The notes beneath the pieces are model-generated. The model searched no databases. It was given only the letters and a program-made list of their open reading frames with translations, and was not told the DNA's origin. This document shows positions 34,101 to 45,320 of a stretch of DNA of 64,000 nt, piece by piece. The position numbers and the translations under genes are program-made. The DNA is from Aphidius gifuensis. Its lineage: Eukaryota > Arthropoda > Insecta > Hymenoptera > Braconidae. Location: the NCBI RefSeq assembly GCF_014905175.1, contig NC_057791.1:15070177-15134176 (forward strand). Direction: 5' to 3'. Position 1 is the stretch's first letter, and each line of letters starts with the position of its first letter.

Positions 34101-37100
34101 GAAGAACGCATTCTCACCGCTAAACTGTCTGCATATATCTCTTCTCTCCTCTTTCTATAAACTCATTCTCAGTCTACCCCAACCCTTTTTTTTTTTTTTT
34201 TTTTATTTTTATTTTTTTCTCTATACCTCGATTTCCTCGTTCAGAAGAACGTGCTCACAAATAAATGTCGGTCTAAACCAGCTACATTGATTTCCACTAT
34301 TATATACATCAATTGTTATTATATATTATTTTTTATGCAATAAATATGTCAAATTTATTTTTTATCTATTTAATTTATATATAAATATATATTTTATAAC
34401 TTATACAAAGCTCGAGGGGCTATTCATTGGTGTAGTCATGGTGTAGTACTTAGTAGCACGTATAGTGAAGGTGTAGTCACGTTTAGTTATGTAGTATTTG
34501 TACTTTTTTCACTACAATTTTTGTAAAAATATTTTTCCGAATTTTTTCGCGATTACTTTGAATTTCTTGGTAATATTACTCCGAATTTTTCCCATGTTGA
34601 CCCATACGGAGAAATGAGGAAATAATTTTTTTCTCCGAAAAATACTAACGTGGAGAATTGTGAAAAAAAATATTCTTAAACTCAATAAAATCTTTAAAAA
34701 TTTCGTAAATAGTGTAGTCATCATATTTTGTTGGTATAGTCATTGTAGTTATGTATAAAGTGTAGTACTTGTGTTTTTTAACTACATTTTGTAGTCGTGG
34801 TGTCACTAATTCTGGCGATGAATAGCACCTCGACGAAGCTTGCAGATCGATGTAAATGAGGTTTAAAATTAATTATGATGACATACCCTTATAATGTGTT
34901 CAGATTAAATTTTAAAGTTAAAATATTAATTTGGAACTAATTATTAAAAAATTTTGATTGTCTAACTGTTTGTAATATTTTTTGATCAAAAAACAAATTA
35001 GACAAATTTATTCTTAAATAACTTTTGAGTAAGTATGTTGAGTATATAAGTACAAAAAAAAAATTTGTCTAATTTTGACTTGATCAAAAAATATTACAAG
35101 CAGTTAAACAATCAAATTGTTTTTCTTTTTCTCCACTGACCCAAGTGTCAATTTATCATAAGAAAATAAAAGTGAATAAAAAAAAAAACCATACATGAAT
35201 TATATAAACCGTTAAGTATAAATCAATTTTGCTGCAGTAATTAAGACTTTATATACAGTCATATTTATCAGCCATTATAATTGATATGAAAAAAAAAAAA
35301 AAAAATGCATATATACATTTAGTGTTATTATAAACATAAAAGGGTGCACGAATATCACCGAGTATGCCTATCTTTTTCGTATTAACGTGAAGCTCTCTGG
35401 TTAAGCCTCGAAGAAGGCGTACGTGGTTGTTGAGAAGTATAAGAGCGCCATTATACTGGACAAACGAAAAGATAAAAGATATACGTGCGCGTACTACATC
35501 GCGGTCCATATATGTAAAATACCTCAAGGGAACGCACGTACCGGTATACAGAGGTGGAGCAACAAAACACAGTGGTTGGATAAAATATATATATAGATAC
35601 ATAAGGACATTGAGGTGATTCTTTTGCTGAATTTTTGTGCACATCTATGTAATGGATATTCACTTGCTCACTTCTGGATGATTCTCAAGAGTAGAGAATG
35701 TTGTTGATGGTATAAATGAGAGAAAAGACAGAGAAAAAAAGAGAGAGAGACAAAAAAAAATACAGAGCGAAAGATAAAAAAATAAAAAGAAAAAAGGAAA
35801 GATGAAACGTTTTGAAATAAAGGAAAAAAAAAATCAAGAGACAAAGTCGCGATCAGTAGCTTTCACGTATGTAACAAACATACTATCTTGAATATGCGCA
35901 TATATCCTGGCACTGGCCTTGTATTCTCAGAATTGGGGGACGAAGAGATCGGGTACACAGGAGCTGACCGTTGCGCGTAATTACCTCGGATCCCCTTCTA
36001 CGTTACCACCCCCATGGATTCTACAGTATGTATCCAAAATCACTATACTGTATTACCACCATCTTTTTCTTTGTTGTTGTTGTTTTCGTTATTTTATTTA
36101 TTTTTTTTTTTATATATTTATGCTTCTTCTTCGTCTTCATCATCATCATTGCTCTTTTTATATATTGTTTTTAATGTTTAGTTTAATTTTTTTTGTGCTT
36201 TATCTTGAGACTAACGAACTACCTTGCTAACGTGTTTTTAACTTGACACTTTTTTACTACCACAAATATGTACATGTATTTATAAATTAATTCAAAATTT
36301 TATACAAGTTATGGATTGATGATGAGAGAGGAAAAAAATTTAATGTTGATTGTTTTTAACATCTTTTAAGAGTCAAATTTCAATGTTTAATTAAATTGTT
36401 AAATTTTGTCCTATTTTAACAATTGTAAAATGTTGAATTTCAAAGAGTTAATACTCTTCTTTTAATGATGAAATTTATCTCTTAAATATACTCTCAATGT
36501 ATATATTAAAACAAAAAGGAAAAAAAAATCAATTCTTTTCTCACACACATTGCCATAAATTATAAAGCGAATAAAACCAAGTGAAATAGCTTGAGGTGTT
36601 AACATTTGGTTTATAGCTGTCGTGTAAGATGCTCTAAATCTTATATGCATATAATACTAAAACGAAGAGATGAGTTTAAACGGGATATATAATTTTGTAG
36701 ATCGTTAAAATACTAAAATGACCTGTGACATTATACAAGCTGTTATTATGTCTAGCTAACACACAAGTTGTTAATATACTTAAAGAAATTTTATATTTTT
36801 ATTCTAATGATTCGGCCTGTTTACTATTTTGATGAAAAACACTTTTATTATCTTCTATAGCAATGTGTATTATTTTATTTTAATATACTTGTTGAATTGA
36901 CAAAATAAAAAAATCATTTCTATTTGAAAAAAAAAAAATAGAAAAACACTTACTTGGTATAAAAAGCTGCACTGCACTCGGAACAAATGTAATTTCTTTG
37001 ACGTTCTTTGCTGTCTTCTTTGTTAATTAAATTTATCACTTGGCAAATTTTATTATGAGCATTAAATGTTGATCGCATGACAAATGATTGATAACATTTT

Positions 37101-40100
37101 TGACAAGTAAATGGCTTTTCACCAGTATGTGTACGTATATGATTTCTCAATGACTCTTTTGGTAATAATTTATCACAAACTGGACAACAATATTTACCAA
37201 TTATTTTACTTGATGATGGCTGTTGTGTAGTTGTCTGAATTATCCCACCATGAAGTGCTTGATGAAACAGATATTCTGAATGTGAATTTACAGAAAATGA
37301 ACAACTGTTACATTTCCATTTTTTATCATTATTATCAAGATATTCTGATTGCTTTAAATTTTCTTGACATTCAAAATTTTTTGTATGTTTTGTTATTTCT
37401 TGGTGTAATGCAAAAACCATTCCACATCTTGGACAACTAAAAAAAGTAATTAAAATTAAATTAACTAATGTTTAATCAATAAATAAAAAATAAAAAAATC
37501 ATAGTTTAATTATTATTAATATTTTTTTTTTTTAAATAAAACATTACCTGTGACAAAAATCACGATGATACTGAAGCAAATGACGTTTATAAGTTTTTAA
37601 ATTTTCCAAAACATTGTTACAATGTTTACATGTTTTTTGTAATAATTCTTTTGTTGGTAATTTATGTTCTTTAACAATTTGTTTATGTGCTGGTGTTCTT
37701 CGATGTATAATAGCATCTTGTGAAGTTTCAAAATTTAACGAACAAAATGAACAAAAATATGGTTTTGTTATTTTATCATCAGTTGAGTTATTAATGTTAT
37801 GTAATGATAATTGATGTCGTTGAAGTGCAATTTGTGAACGAAATATTTGACAGCATATATTGCATGTTATTATTTGTTGATAATCATCACTTGCTGTTGT
37901 ACTAACAAAATGACCAGTATCTTTAGCATGAATACGAAGTTGAAAATTATAACGAAAACGACGATAACATGTATCACATGATAAAATACGTTGTTTACCA
38001 ATGACAATTGGTACTGAACCATTTATCATTATAACAGCATTACGATGTTCTATACTAATCATATGTTTTTCCATCAATTCATTTGTCTCGCACCAAAAAT
38101 TACAGCAAGCACACAAGTAATGATAGTCATCCTAGATTGCAACCAATTAATTTATAAAAACTATGCTATTATTTATATGCTAAAAATATACTTACGTCAT
38201 CTTGAGAATTACAATGAAGCTTTGAACGCCAATGAAGTAAAAATGTATCCTCAGTGTTGCAATAAAAACGACAGCTTGAACATTGAAATGGACACTGTCG
38301 AACAACGTAATTCATGTTTTCTAAGATAAAATTTTGTGCTTTTTGACTACAAGGATTTAATCCAGCAATACGACAATGATAGTGCGACAGCAGGTGTTTA
38401 CCAAGCTGCGGGCGACGTACACGAGCATGGCATATTTCACAATGAAGTACTATTTTATCACGTTGTCTTTTTTTCTTTGTTTGTTTATCAATAATATTCT
38501 CATTCTTTTCAGCTTCATTTTTCTAAATAAAAATAATGATTTAAATAAATAACAATTGTATTTAATAATTATGATAATATATAAAAATATTTATAATTAC
38601 AATTTCAAGTAATTGTTGTCGTTTACTACGACGTTTACTTTGTAATAGTGTACCAACTGATTTTGGTAATTTAATATCACCCTCAATTTCTTGTATACTA
38701 CGACGTGTATGAAGATCAGAACGTAAATGACGATTATAAAGTAATTTTGATGCAAGTTTACGACCACAAGGACTGCACCAATAACCATTATCAGTGATAT
38801 TAGTTTCCGTCGGTCCAATTGAAGTACCAGGAATCCATTTACCACGTGTATGACCTGGTGGTGGTAATTGGTTCTTTGATATTAATGGATTTTTATACTC
38901 GTCATCATCGTCATCTTCATCGTCGTCTTCTTCATCATCATAATTATCATTTTCTAATTCATGCTGTTGTTGTTCTTGTTCAATTTCATTTTTTTCATTT
39001 TCTCTGTCGTCATCGTCTTCATCTTCATCGTCATCTTGATCATGTTGTTGATCATCTTCTTCGATTTTCTGTTAAAAACAATAAGCACAAAATTAAGTAT
39101 GCTTTTACATTGAATTTAATGTATATTTGTATCAACATATATATATTAAATCAAACCCCACACACAAATAAACCAAGAACGACAATTAGTCGAGTTAGCT
39201 TAACGACTGTATGTCACGCGATCCTTTAATTACAAAGTCGCGCGATATTCAACTTGAATATACATTTATTTATTTTTTTTTTTTATTTACAATTGAATTG
39301 ATGATCATGTTTTAGTCTCAGAATAACGTCAGATGTAAATATTTACCAATAATTTGAGTAATTTAATTTTTTATGAATTATTTATTGTTTTTATAAAATC
39401 AGTATATAACAAGTCAAGATAAAAAAAATAATTAATAATTGGATCCAACGTTTACATATAGACATTTTTTACTCATTTTTTTTTATTCATAAAGTCGTTG
39501 GATATGCAGACTTTTTTAAAAAATAAACTCCAAAAATTAACTCTAAAAAATTACAATAAAAAAAAAATTATTTACTAATTTTTCTTGGATATTTACAGAT
39601 GGTTATTTTTTATTTTAGTTATAGATTATTTATTGGTATTGTTTAAGGTCAATTATTAAAATTTATAACACTAATAGCTTCCCATTTTCATGGACTTACA
39701 ACAAAAAATTAAATTGAAAAATTCTACCTGTTAATGTCTGATCATACATACTTTTATCTACTGAAAATATTAAAATTTCCTAAACAATTCTAAGTGAAGA
39801 AAAGACACAAATATTTTATACAAAATATTATTGATTATTAAATTATTTTACCTCACTTGGTTTCCATTTTCCTCCTGTATGTGAAGGTGGACTGTCAGGA
39901 CGATAATCCTCAGTATCATCATCATCATTTGTTGTTGTTATATGATGAAGTAACTGACCTGGTTTCCATTTACCACCAGTATGTCTTTGTTGTGAATATT
40001 CTTGTTCATCTTGTTCATCTTGTTCATCACTATCTGAATAAGTATCTTGATCATCATCATCTTCATCACTAGTTTCCTCATCACTATCATCATCTTCATC

Positions 40101-40733
40101 AGTATCATAGCTATTAAAATTTACTTTAATTGGTTCTTTATTAACATCAATATCTTCAAATGTATCATCAAGCCAACCACGATGATCATCATTACGTTTT
40201 TTATCATTTGTTTTTAATGATGTTGATGGTACAAATTTTGATGATACTGTTGATGATGTTGTTGTTGTTGTAGTTGTTATTGTTGTTGTTTTATTAGTAT
40301 CATTAAAATTAACAATATCAGGAAATCCAACAAGTGATGGAATAGCAATATGATCACTTAAATCTTCTAAATCATTAACAACTGATTGTAATGTATCACT
40401 TGTCATATCATCATTATATTTTTTTTGTTGTTTTTTATTACCACGTTTATCATCATTTTTATTTATTAATTTTTTATCTAATTCATTAGTCATACGATTA
40501 TCACATGTTGTTTTTGTTTTTGTACACATTTGTAATTGTAATGAATTAAAAAAAAAATTTGCTGATAATTCTGATAATTCTGTTGTTATTGATGATTCAC
40601 TTGTTATGTCATTTTTTGTATCAATTGTACGACAATCTGTTTGTCTATGTCTTATGTAATTTTCCAATCCACTTAATGTCAAATGACACTTGATACAATA
40701 ATGTGTGTCATCATCATCCTCATAATTGTCCAT
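24911..40733 (-). CDS. Poly-zinc-finger protein, 8 coding exons, 1,108 residues
   Basis: Exons on the minus strand: 40,733-39,852; 39,068-38,601; 38,522-38,196; 38,131-37,548; 37,436-36,954; 28,877-28,680; 28,087-27,919; 25,126-24,911. All introns are GT-AG. The sum is 3,327 nt, exactly 1,109 codons including TAA. I count about 19 C2H2/C2HC fingers, starting at residues 13, 392, 478, 531, 566, 611, 649, 686, 727, 755, 796, 838, 865, 905, 932, 966, 997, 1027 and 1058. Introns 5, 6 and 7 split fingers 14, 16 and 18, and the 12-residue Cys-His spacing is restored exactly on joining. The N-terminal third is acidic and holds three copies of an HT(G/R)GKW(K/I)P motif. It is probably a nuclear DNA-binding regulator. 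I do not recognise the ortholog; the finger arrangement recalls large REST/ZFP64/ZNF142-like proteins. The start is the first ATG of exon 1, 13 nt after an acceptor, so a 5' noncoding exon lies upstream. Confidence 0.9.
26195..26400. promoter_or_regulatory. Intronic GC-richer island with GATA and octamer-like sites
   Basis: GATAAGATAA (two GATA cores) at 26,259-26,268 and an octamer variant ATGCTAAT at 26,330-26,337 lie within a compositional island in intron 7. This is the densest set of recognisable binding words I found. It is a candidate enhancer, unproven. Confidence 0.35.
27455..27600. repeat. Imperfect tandem repeat (~90-bp unit)
   Basis: The phrase GAAATTTTCTAGAA followed by ATTTCCGGAAA and a TTTTTATCAATAATTTTAAT tail occurs twice, at about 27,480 and 27,550, with small differences. 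Noncoding. Confidence 0.6.
27919..28087 (-). CDS. Zinc-finger gene, coding exon 7
   Basis: 169 nt, residues 981-1037. It completes finger 16 (His982, His986), encodes finger 17 (997-1019) with a TGKKP linker, and starts finger 18 (Cys1027, Cys1030). Donor TTG|GTAAAT, phase 0. Confidence 0.9.
28680..28877 (-). CDS. Zinc-finger gene, coding exon 6
   Basis: 198 nt, residues 915-981. It supplies His921 and His925 of the split finger 14, a Cys-x4-Cys finger (932-955), and the Cys pair of split finger 16 (Cys966, Cys969). Phase 2 at both junctions, donor CGAAG|GTAATT. Confidence 0.9.
29755..29900. promoter_or_regulatory. Intronic GC-richer island with homeodomain-like sites
   Basis: Contains GGCATTAATTAAAAAGG and ATTTATGGCC (TTTATGG fits posterior Hox/Caudal-type cores), next to a GCATCGCGAGGCCTGTCGG segment. 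The contrast with the surrounding AT DNA is sharp. Candidate enhancer only. Confidence 0.3.
33120..33290. promoter_or_regulatory. Intronic GC-richer island
   Basis: Compositional island in intron 5 with words such as TTTAACGCCTTGCTGTCGTGG and GAGAGCGGCTAGCAGATC. No frame. The role is unknown. Confidence 0.2.
34412..34832. repeat. MITE-like element with GTAGT-rich interior
   Basis: Left end CGAGGGGCTATTCATTGG (34,413-34,430) matches the reverse complement of the right end (34,815-34,832), CGAGGTGCTATTCATCGC, at 15 of 18 positions. GTGTAGT words fill both shoulders. The middle (34,540-34,660) is the CTCCG/GCGGAGAA repeat found elsewhere in the window. No coding capacity. Confidence 0.75.
34951..35119. 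repeat. Hairpin element with ~60-bp arms
   Basis: The left arm (34,951-35,018) contains TTTGATTGTCTAACTG, TGTAATATTTTTTGATCAA and ATTAGACAAATT. The right arm (about 35,058-35,119) is its near-perfect reverse complement around a ~40-bp loop. Noncoding foldback. Confidence 0.8.
35870..36030. promoter_or_regulatory. Intronic GC-richer island
   Basis: Compositional island in intron 5, with GCGCGTAATTACCTCGG (homeodomain-type TAATTA core) near 35,973. Candidate regulatory element only. Confidence 0.25.
36954..37436 (-). CDS. Zinc-finger gene, coding exon 5
   Basis: 483 nt, residues 754-915. It has a C2HC-like finger (755-777), fingers at 796-816, 838-857 (followed by the canonical TGEKP linker) and 865-885, and the first half of finger 14 (Cys905, Cys908). 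The donor ACCAA|GTAAGTG cuts this finger; its two His lie 8 kb away in exon 6. Confidence 0.9.
37548..38131 (-). CDS. Zinc-finger gene, coding exon 4
   Basis: 584 nt with five fingers at residues 566-588, 611-633, 649-670, 686-708 and 727-748. Several have the longer His-x5-His spacing seen in dsRNA- or U1-like fingers. It ends in phase 2 at CACAG|GTAATG. Confidence 0.9.
38196..38522 (-). CDS. Zinc-finger gene, coding exon 3
   Basis: 109 codons, phase 0 at both ends. A Lys/Arg-rich segment (KKKRQR) precedes two fingers at residues 478-497 and 531-553. No full ATG-initiated frame covers it, so it is missed by simple ORF searches. Acceptor ATTTAG, donor GAC|GTAAGT; flanking introns are 78 and 64 nt. 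Confidence 0.88.
38601..39068 (-). CDS. Zinc-finger gene, coding exon 2
   Basis: 156 codons, phase 0 at both ends. It opens with a ~55-residue Asp/Glu-rich tract, then the third GHTRGKWIPG motif, then a finger with Cys392, Cys395, His408 and His414. A basic KRRSKR segment near 440 could be a nuclear signal. Acceptor TTAACAG, donor ATT|GTAATT. Confidence 0.88.
39852..40733 (-). CDS. Zinc-finger gene, coding exon 1
   Basis: 294 codons, phase 0 at the end. It encodes a C2HC finger (Cys13, Cys16, His29, Cys34), a Thr/Ser-rich stretch, acidic runs, and the first two HTGGKWKP motifs near the C-terminal end. A TTCTTCAG acceptor lies just upstream (AG at 40,748-40,747 region), so the 5' UTR continues in an unseen exon. 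The donor is GAG|GTAAAA. Confidence 0.88.
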
Positions 40734-41689
40734 CACTATATTGCTGAAGAAAAATAAAATATACATTACAAACTTTTGATTCTTTTATATATAATTTAAA
40801 TACATATATTTCTAAAAAAAAAAAAAACGATTGTCTGGTACTCTTTCAGAGCAATATATTTAAAGAATATAAAAATTGACACGATCAATATTTAATGTGA
40901 ACTGAATATGTCTCAATCAATTATAATAACTCAACTGAGGATTCACATCCCGTTTCAACTTTAATTATTAATTAATAATGAAAAAAAAAAAACCGAAAGA
41001 AAAAATAGAACATTTTTTTCAATTAACCATCCAGACAAAATTTATTATTAAGAAAAGAAAAAAATAAATAAATAAAACATACATGTCATTCACAATATTG
41101 ACTGCTTATATAGGTATATTTTCTTTTTAATCTTTGTGTCACATAATTTGTTTGATCCCTTTTGTTATTTCGATATCATATTGCATTCACATACGAAAAT
41201 TGTTCCTTATATTATAAAAGAGAACATTGCCTGGGATTAAGTCAAAAAAAAAAAAAAATAAACAAATATAAAAAAAAAATCGACATAGTGGGTGGACGAA
41301 TAAGAGAAGGAGGAGTTGGAGTTACTGAAGAATCACAAGAGGACAAAAAAAAAAAAAAAAAATTAAAATAAAGAGGAGAGAAAGAGAGAGGAAAGGAGAG
41401 ACACATAAAAGACAGAAACAAACATGCAGAAACAAAATGCCAAGGACAATCGCATTAGAGGCTGTGCTGGTTGGTCGTCGTCGAGTAACAGGCAAATTGA
41501 ACTCAATATTCGCGGAATATAGCAGGGGAAACAAGTTGACGCTTCGTGTATATATATACATACGAAAGAGAGAAAAAGGATAAGAGAGATGAGAGTCAAT
41601 GTGAAAAGCATGATAAAGATAGAACAATATATAGATAGGGTAAAATTGTATATATACAATGAGGGGTAGAAGAAAAAGAGTATGTATTA

Positions 41690-41870
41690 GTGAGAGGGAA
41701 GAAGAGGTGCGCGAAGATCGGTCGATGTCGCCTGGCCGTTATTCGGACGACGACACTTCTCTCCCAGTCCTGGGGCTACCCCCCTTTTATATCTTTCTAC
41801 CTCCACTCCTTTCACCCACTGACTCCTCACCATCTATTCGGTTTTTGCTCGGTGTGTTTTCCTCACCCTT
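41690..41870. promoter_or_regulatory. GC-richer island upstream of the zinc-finger gene
   Basis: About 1 kb upstream of exon 1. It contains GATCGGTCGATGTCGCCTGG and CGGACGACGACAC. Position fits a 5' exon or promoter-proximal element of the minus-strand gene; no specific core promoter motif is convincing. Confidence 0.25.
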
Positions 41871-44779
41871 TACGTCGATTCGAAAACCAACTTTATATAT
41901 ATGTTTGTAAGCGTCACTGGCTCCCTTTTTAAACTCGATTAAAATAAACAAAATAAATATATTTATATTTTAAATAACTTGTTAATATTTATTTGTTTTA
42001 ATTTGTAAATTAATTAGGTTTATTTATATTGCAATAATTTATTTCTATGAATTTTTTTTTGTCATAATATTGTATTATTGTTGGATGCGGTTAAGTGATC
42101 GAACACATGCCCGGAAAATTTGATCGATGATCGGAAAATAATTGTAATATAATCCTATATAATTCCATGATTTTGATGAATTCTTAAGATAAAGATAACA
42201 ATTGATATTACACACCTGCCACCAGGATGTTGAATGAAAAAAAAATCAGATGAACAATTATTGAATTTCAAAATTTAGAAGAGAAAAGAATTTATTTTGA
42301 TTTTAAAAATTGTTGAGGGTATGTAGTGAGCTGGTTGTTTGAGTACTTATATTTTTGTGTGAAAAAAAAAGTAGGTGGCTTTGTAACTTGTTGAACATTA
42401 GTCCACGTAAATTTTTCAATTTTATATGTTGTATAGTTTTTAGGTATGAAATTTGGTTGGGAAGTTTATGGCTTACGATGATGGAAATGTCAAAATAAAA
42501 AAAAGTGGCTGACAAAAAAATTGAATAAGAAGAAATGTTTGAGGAAAAAAATAAGGTTGATATTTACACTGTCTTGACATAAAGTTGTTTGATAAATAAT
42601 TAAATGTTGTATCAGCAAGTTGACATGTCTAATCATCATCAGAGTCGTTAATCTGGCGGAAGAGATGATTGAGCGATTGCCTATTTTTTTTTTCGTTTTT
42701 TTTTTTTTTTTCGTTTGTTATTATTTTTGTAATAACAATAATAATGAGTAAGAGGAATTTAATTAGACATAAATCACTATACTAGCATCTTTATTTATAA
42801 ATTGATGAAAATCAAAATCATGAAAAAACAAAAAAATATCAAAAAGCTCTGCATACCCTGCGAAAAAGTTTCTCAAACTAAAAATCTTTTTATTTATAAT
42901 TTTAAGAATCTTTTTTTACTCCTTTTTATTTTAATGGTAAATTTAAAACAGAGAAATATATTATTTTCATAGTTTTTTATTCAAATAAACATGAGGAAAA
43001 TTAATTTAATGAATATAATTTTTGTTATTCAAACTTAAAAAAAATCATTCATTGAAAAAAAAAATTAATTAAAATTAATAATCATTCTCAATTTATTTCA
43101 AATGAATGTCTATGAATCTTTTTATATTTTTTTTCAAACGAAGAAATTTCTTTTTTGAGTCATAGAAGCTTTTTTTTTATCAGTGATTTCGAAATTAATT
43201 AATGATCAATAAAATAGATAATATAATTTTGAGAGTTATATTTAAATAAGTCTCATTAAAAGTTGAACTACTTTTTTTTACATTCAAATATTATTATGAC
43301 TTTTCGAGTTATATCAACTGCAGATATATCATTGTATACTGACCATTCATATGACAATTTAAAAATAAATGGTATAGACAATACACATTTAAAAAAAAAG
43401 AGAATCTTTTGGGAGTCATCTAGTGAAATCGAAGGATTCCAAACGGACAAAATATTCAGCTCACTTTATAAATCCAAACTTGTGAAAACAACAAAATTTC
43501 ACACCAGTGTGTATTATAACATTCAAGGGAGTTTTAAAAAATCAAATAAACGCCTATATTAAAATTCAAAAGATCAGCAAAAAAATTTTAAGTAAACCTT
43601 GTGATTCCCTTTTTTTTTTTTCCTTACATTTCTTATCTGCCGCACCCACAATTTGTTACATTTTTATATTCTACCCATATATTTTGATTATAATCAAAAT
43701 AAAAAAAAATTATTGAAATTTATAACATCATTTATTAATTAATTTAAAAATTAATATATTCGACAGTACTTAAGCATGCTTTAAACAACATCCATATACC
43801 CAAAGAGCCAAAAAAAAAAAAAAAACTGAACGAAATCCATAATATAAGCATAAAAAATAAAATAATATCATTGACGAAAAAAAAAAACCCAGAAAATACT
43901 ACTTTCGAAATAAAAAAATGCCCACAACTGTCCGAGTATATACACAATACTTACAAGTTTACCAAGTAGTATTATATAGCTATATAGATAGAATAGATGG
44001 AAGACAAGTAAAGCCAGACTCGTTGAATCAGAATGGACATGTTGGGTTTAGAGTTGCCGCAAGGTCCGGGGGAATATTGAGCCGGTCGGTTAATGTTTAT
44101 AACGACGTTAGACGACGATGTTGTCTGGATACGAAAACGCGTATATACATATATATTTCTCAATACATTGTTGAGTTAAAGTATAAATGTATATTGTATA
44201 TATAACCAAAACATCCCCTAAGCAGACACACGCACACACACATTCATCCCAATATCATTTAATACATTGCCGGGTACAGTAGACAGTAGTAGATATATAT
44301 ATTTATTTATTTTTTCGATACAGGCAATACAGATAATAGTGGAATACATGTATATAGGTAAATAATAAGAGAAGCATAAGTGAGAAAAAAAAAAAAAAAA
44401 AGATTATACAGACATGGAGCTAGCAACTAAGGCACACAGCAGGACAGCTTGATGTGTACCAGCAGCTTTCCACTTGGATGAGTGTATGTAGAGCACGTAC
44501 TATTTTTTCTCCCTTGTGTGTGCCCTTTCTCTCATACAGTTGTGCTTTGTTCGAGGGAAAGAGGTAAAATCGGCAGGCGAAGCTTGCAGGATAGGAAAAG
44601 ACATGCGAGAGAATACATATAGTGAAGAAGAGAGAAAATTTTAGTGAGGAAATCAGGAGAAAAGGAAGATAATACAAAATATATAGAGAATGAGAAAGAG
44701 AAATATAGTAGTGACTATAGTACAAAAGTAGATGAGGAGAAGTGAAGAGGTAAAACAGTGGTTGCATCTACAAAAGAGG

Positions 44780-45320
44780 GTGAGCAAGCCTCTGTCTAAT
44801 CGATGCCGCGGTGCGCGCTCGACCCGCTGGCTATTACGCACCTTAATGTCCCAAAACCCACCACCCTTCTTCTCCCTTTTATACTCTTCATCCTTCCCCC
44901 CCCCCTCTTTCCTCATTCCCTTCCTCCCTTCAACGCCCAATACTATACTATTTTCTCTCTTGTACCTAACCAACTATTTTCTTTCTCTTTCTCTTTGTAT
45001 ATGCCATCAAACTCATAGCATATACACTGCGCCTCGCCCTGCTCACGTCTCTTTGCCAATTCAAGCAACCACCCTCAAACCCTCTTCCTCCTTCTCTCCC
45101 ACCCACCCACCCATTGGTACTACTCCTTTTCATTCGTCCTCTGTCACTCTTCTATTACTTTCTCTGTCTTTCTTTCTCTCATGGCTTCTTGTTGTTCCGC
45201 TGGAACTATTCCGATATCCTCCCGGACACCGAGAAAGACCCTGAAGCGGCCATGACACGTGTCAATCTACCACAGATCGATACGGACGGACCGTCGACTG
45301 CTTCACCATACATTTATAAG
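44780..45320 (-). promoter_or_regulatory. Candidate promoter/regulatory zone: purine-rich on minus strand
   Basis: Long CT tracts on the plus strand read as GA-rich on the minus strand, a pattern bound by GAGA factor in insects. At 45,253-45,264 lies the perfect 12-bp palindrome TGACACGTGTCA, a bHLH-type E-box. Flanking GC-richer pieces are at 44,795-44,850 and 45,195-45,310. It is 4 kb upstream of coding exon 1. A promoter role is inference. Confidence 0.3.

Larger units (their letters stand above)
28878..36953 (-). other. Intron 5 of the zinc-finger gene (8.1 kb)
   Basis: GTAAGTG donor and TTTTAG acceptor. No exon-like frame lies inside; frames at 30,770-31,105, 33,545-34,028 and 35,249-35,663 are low complexity or unsupported. 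It holds a MITE (34,412-34,832), a hairpin repeat (34,951-35,119), microsatellites (CA near 29,675, TA near 29,735) and GC-richer islands at 29,755-29,900, 33,120-33,290 and 35,870-36,030. Confidence 0.8.

Noticed and set aside
30770..36230. Phe/Tyr/Ile-rich frames that could pass for small membrane proteins
   Set aside because: They are translations of A/T homopolymers inside an intron of the opposite gene and show no codon-level signal.
45195..45320. Open frame DTEKDPEAAMTRVNLPQ with protein-like composition
   Set aside because: No acceptor precedes it and the frame runs upstream into pyrimidine-tract low complexity. The protein-like look comes from the GC-richer island.
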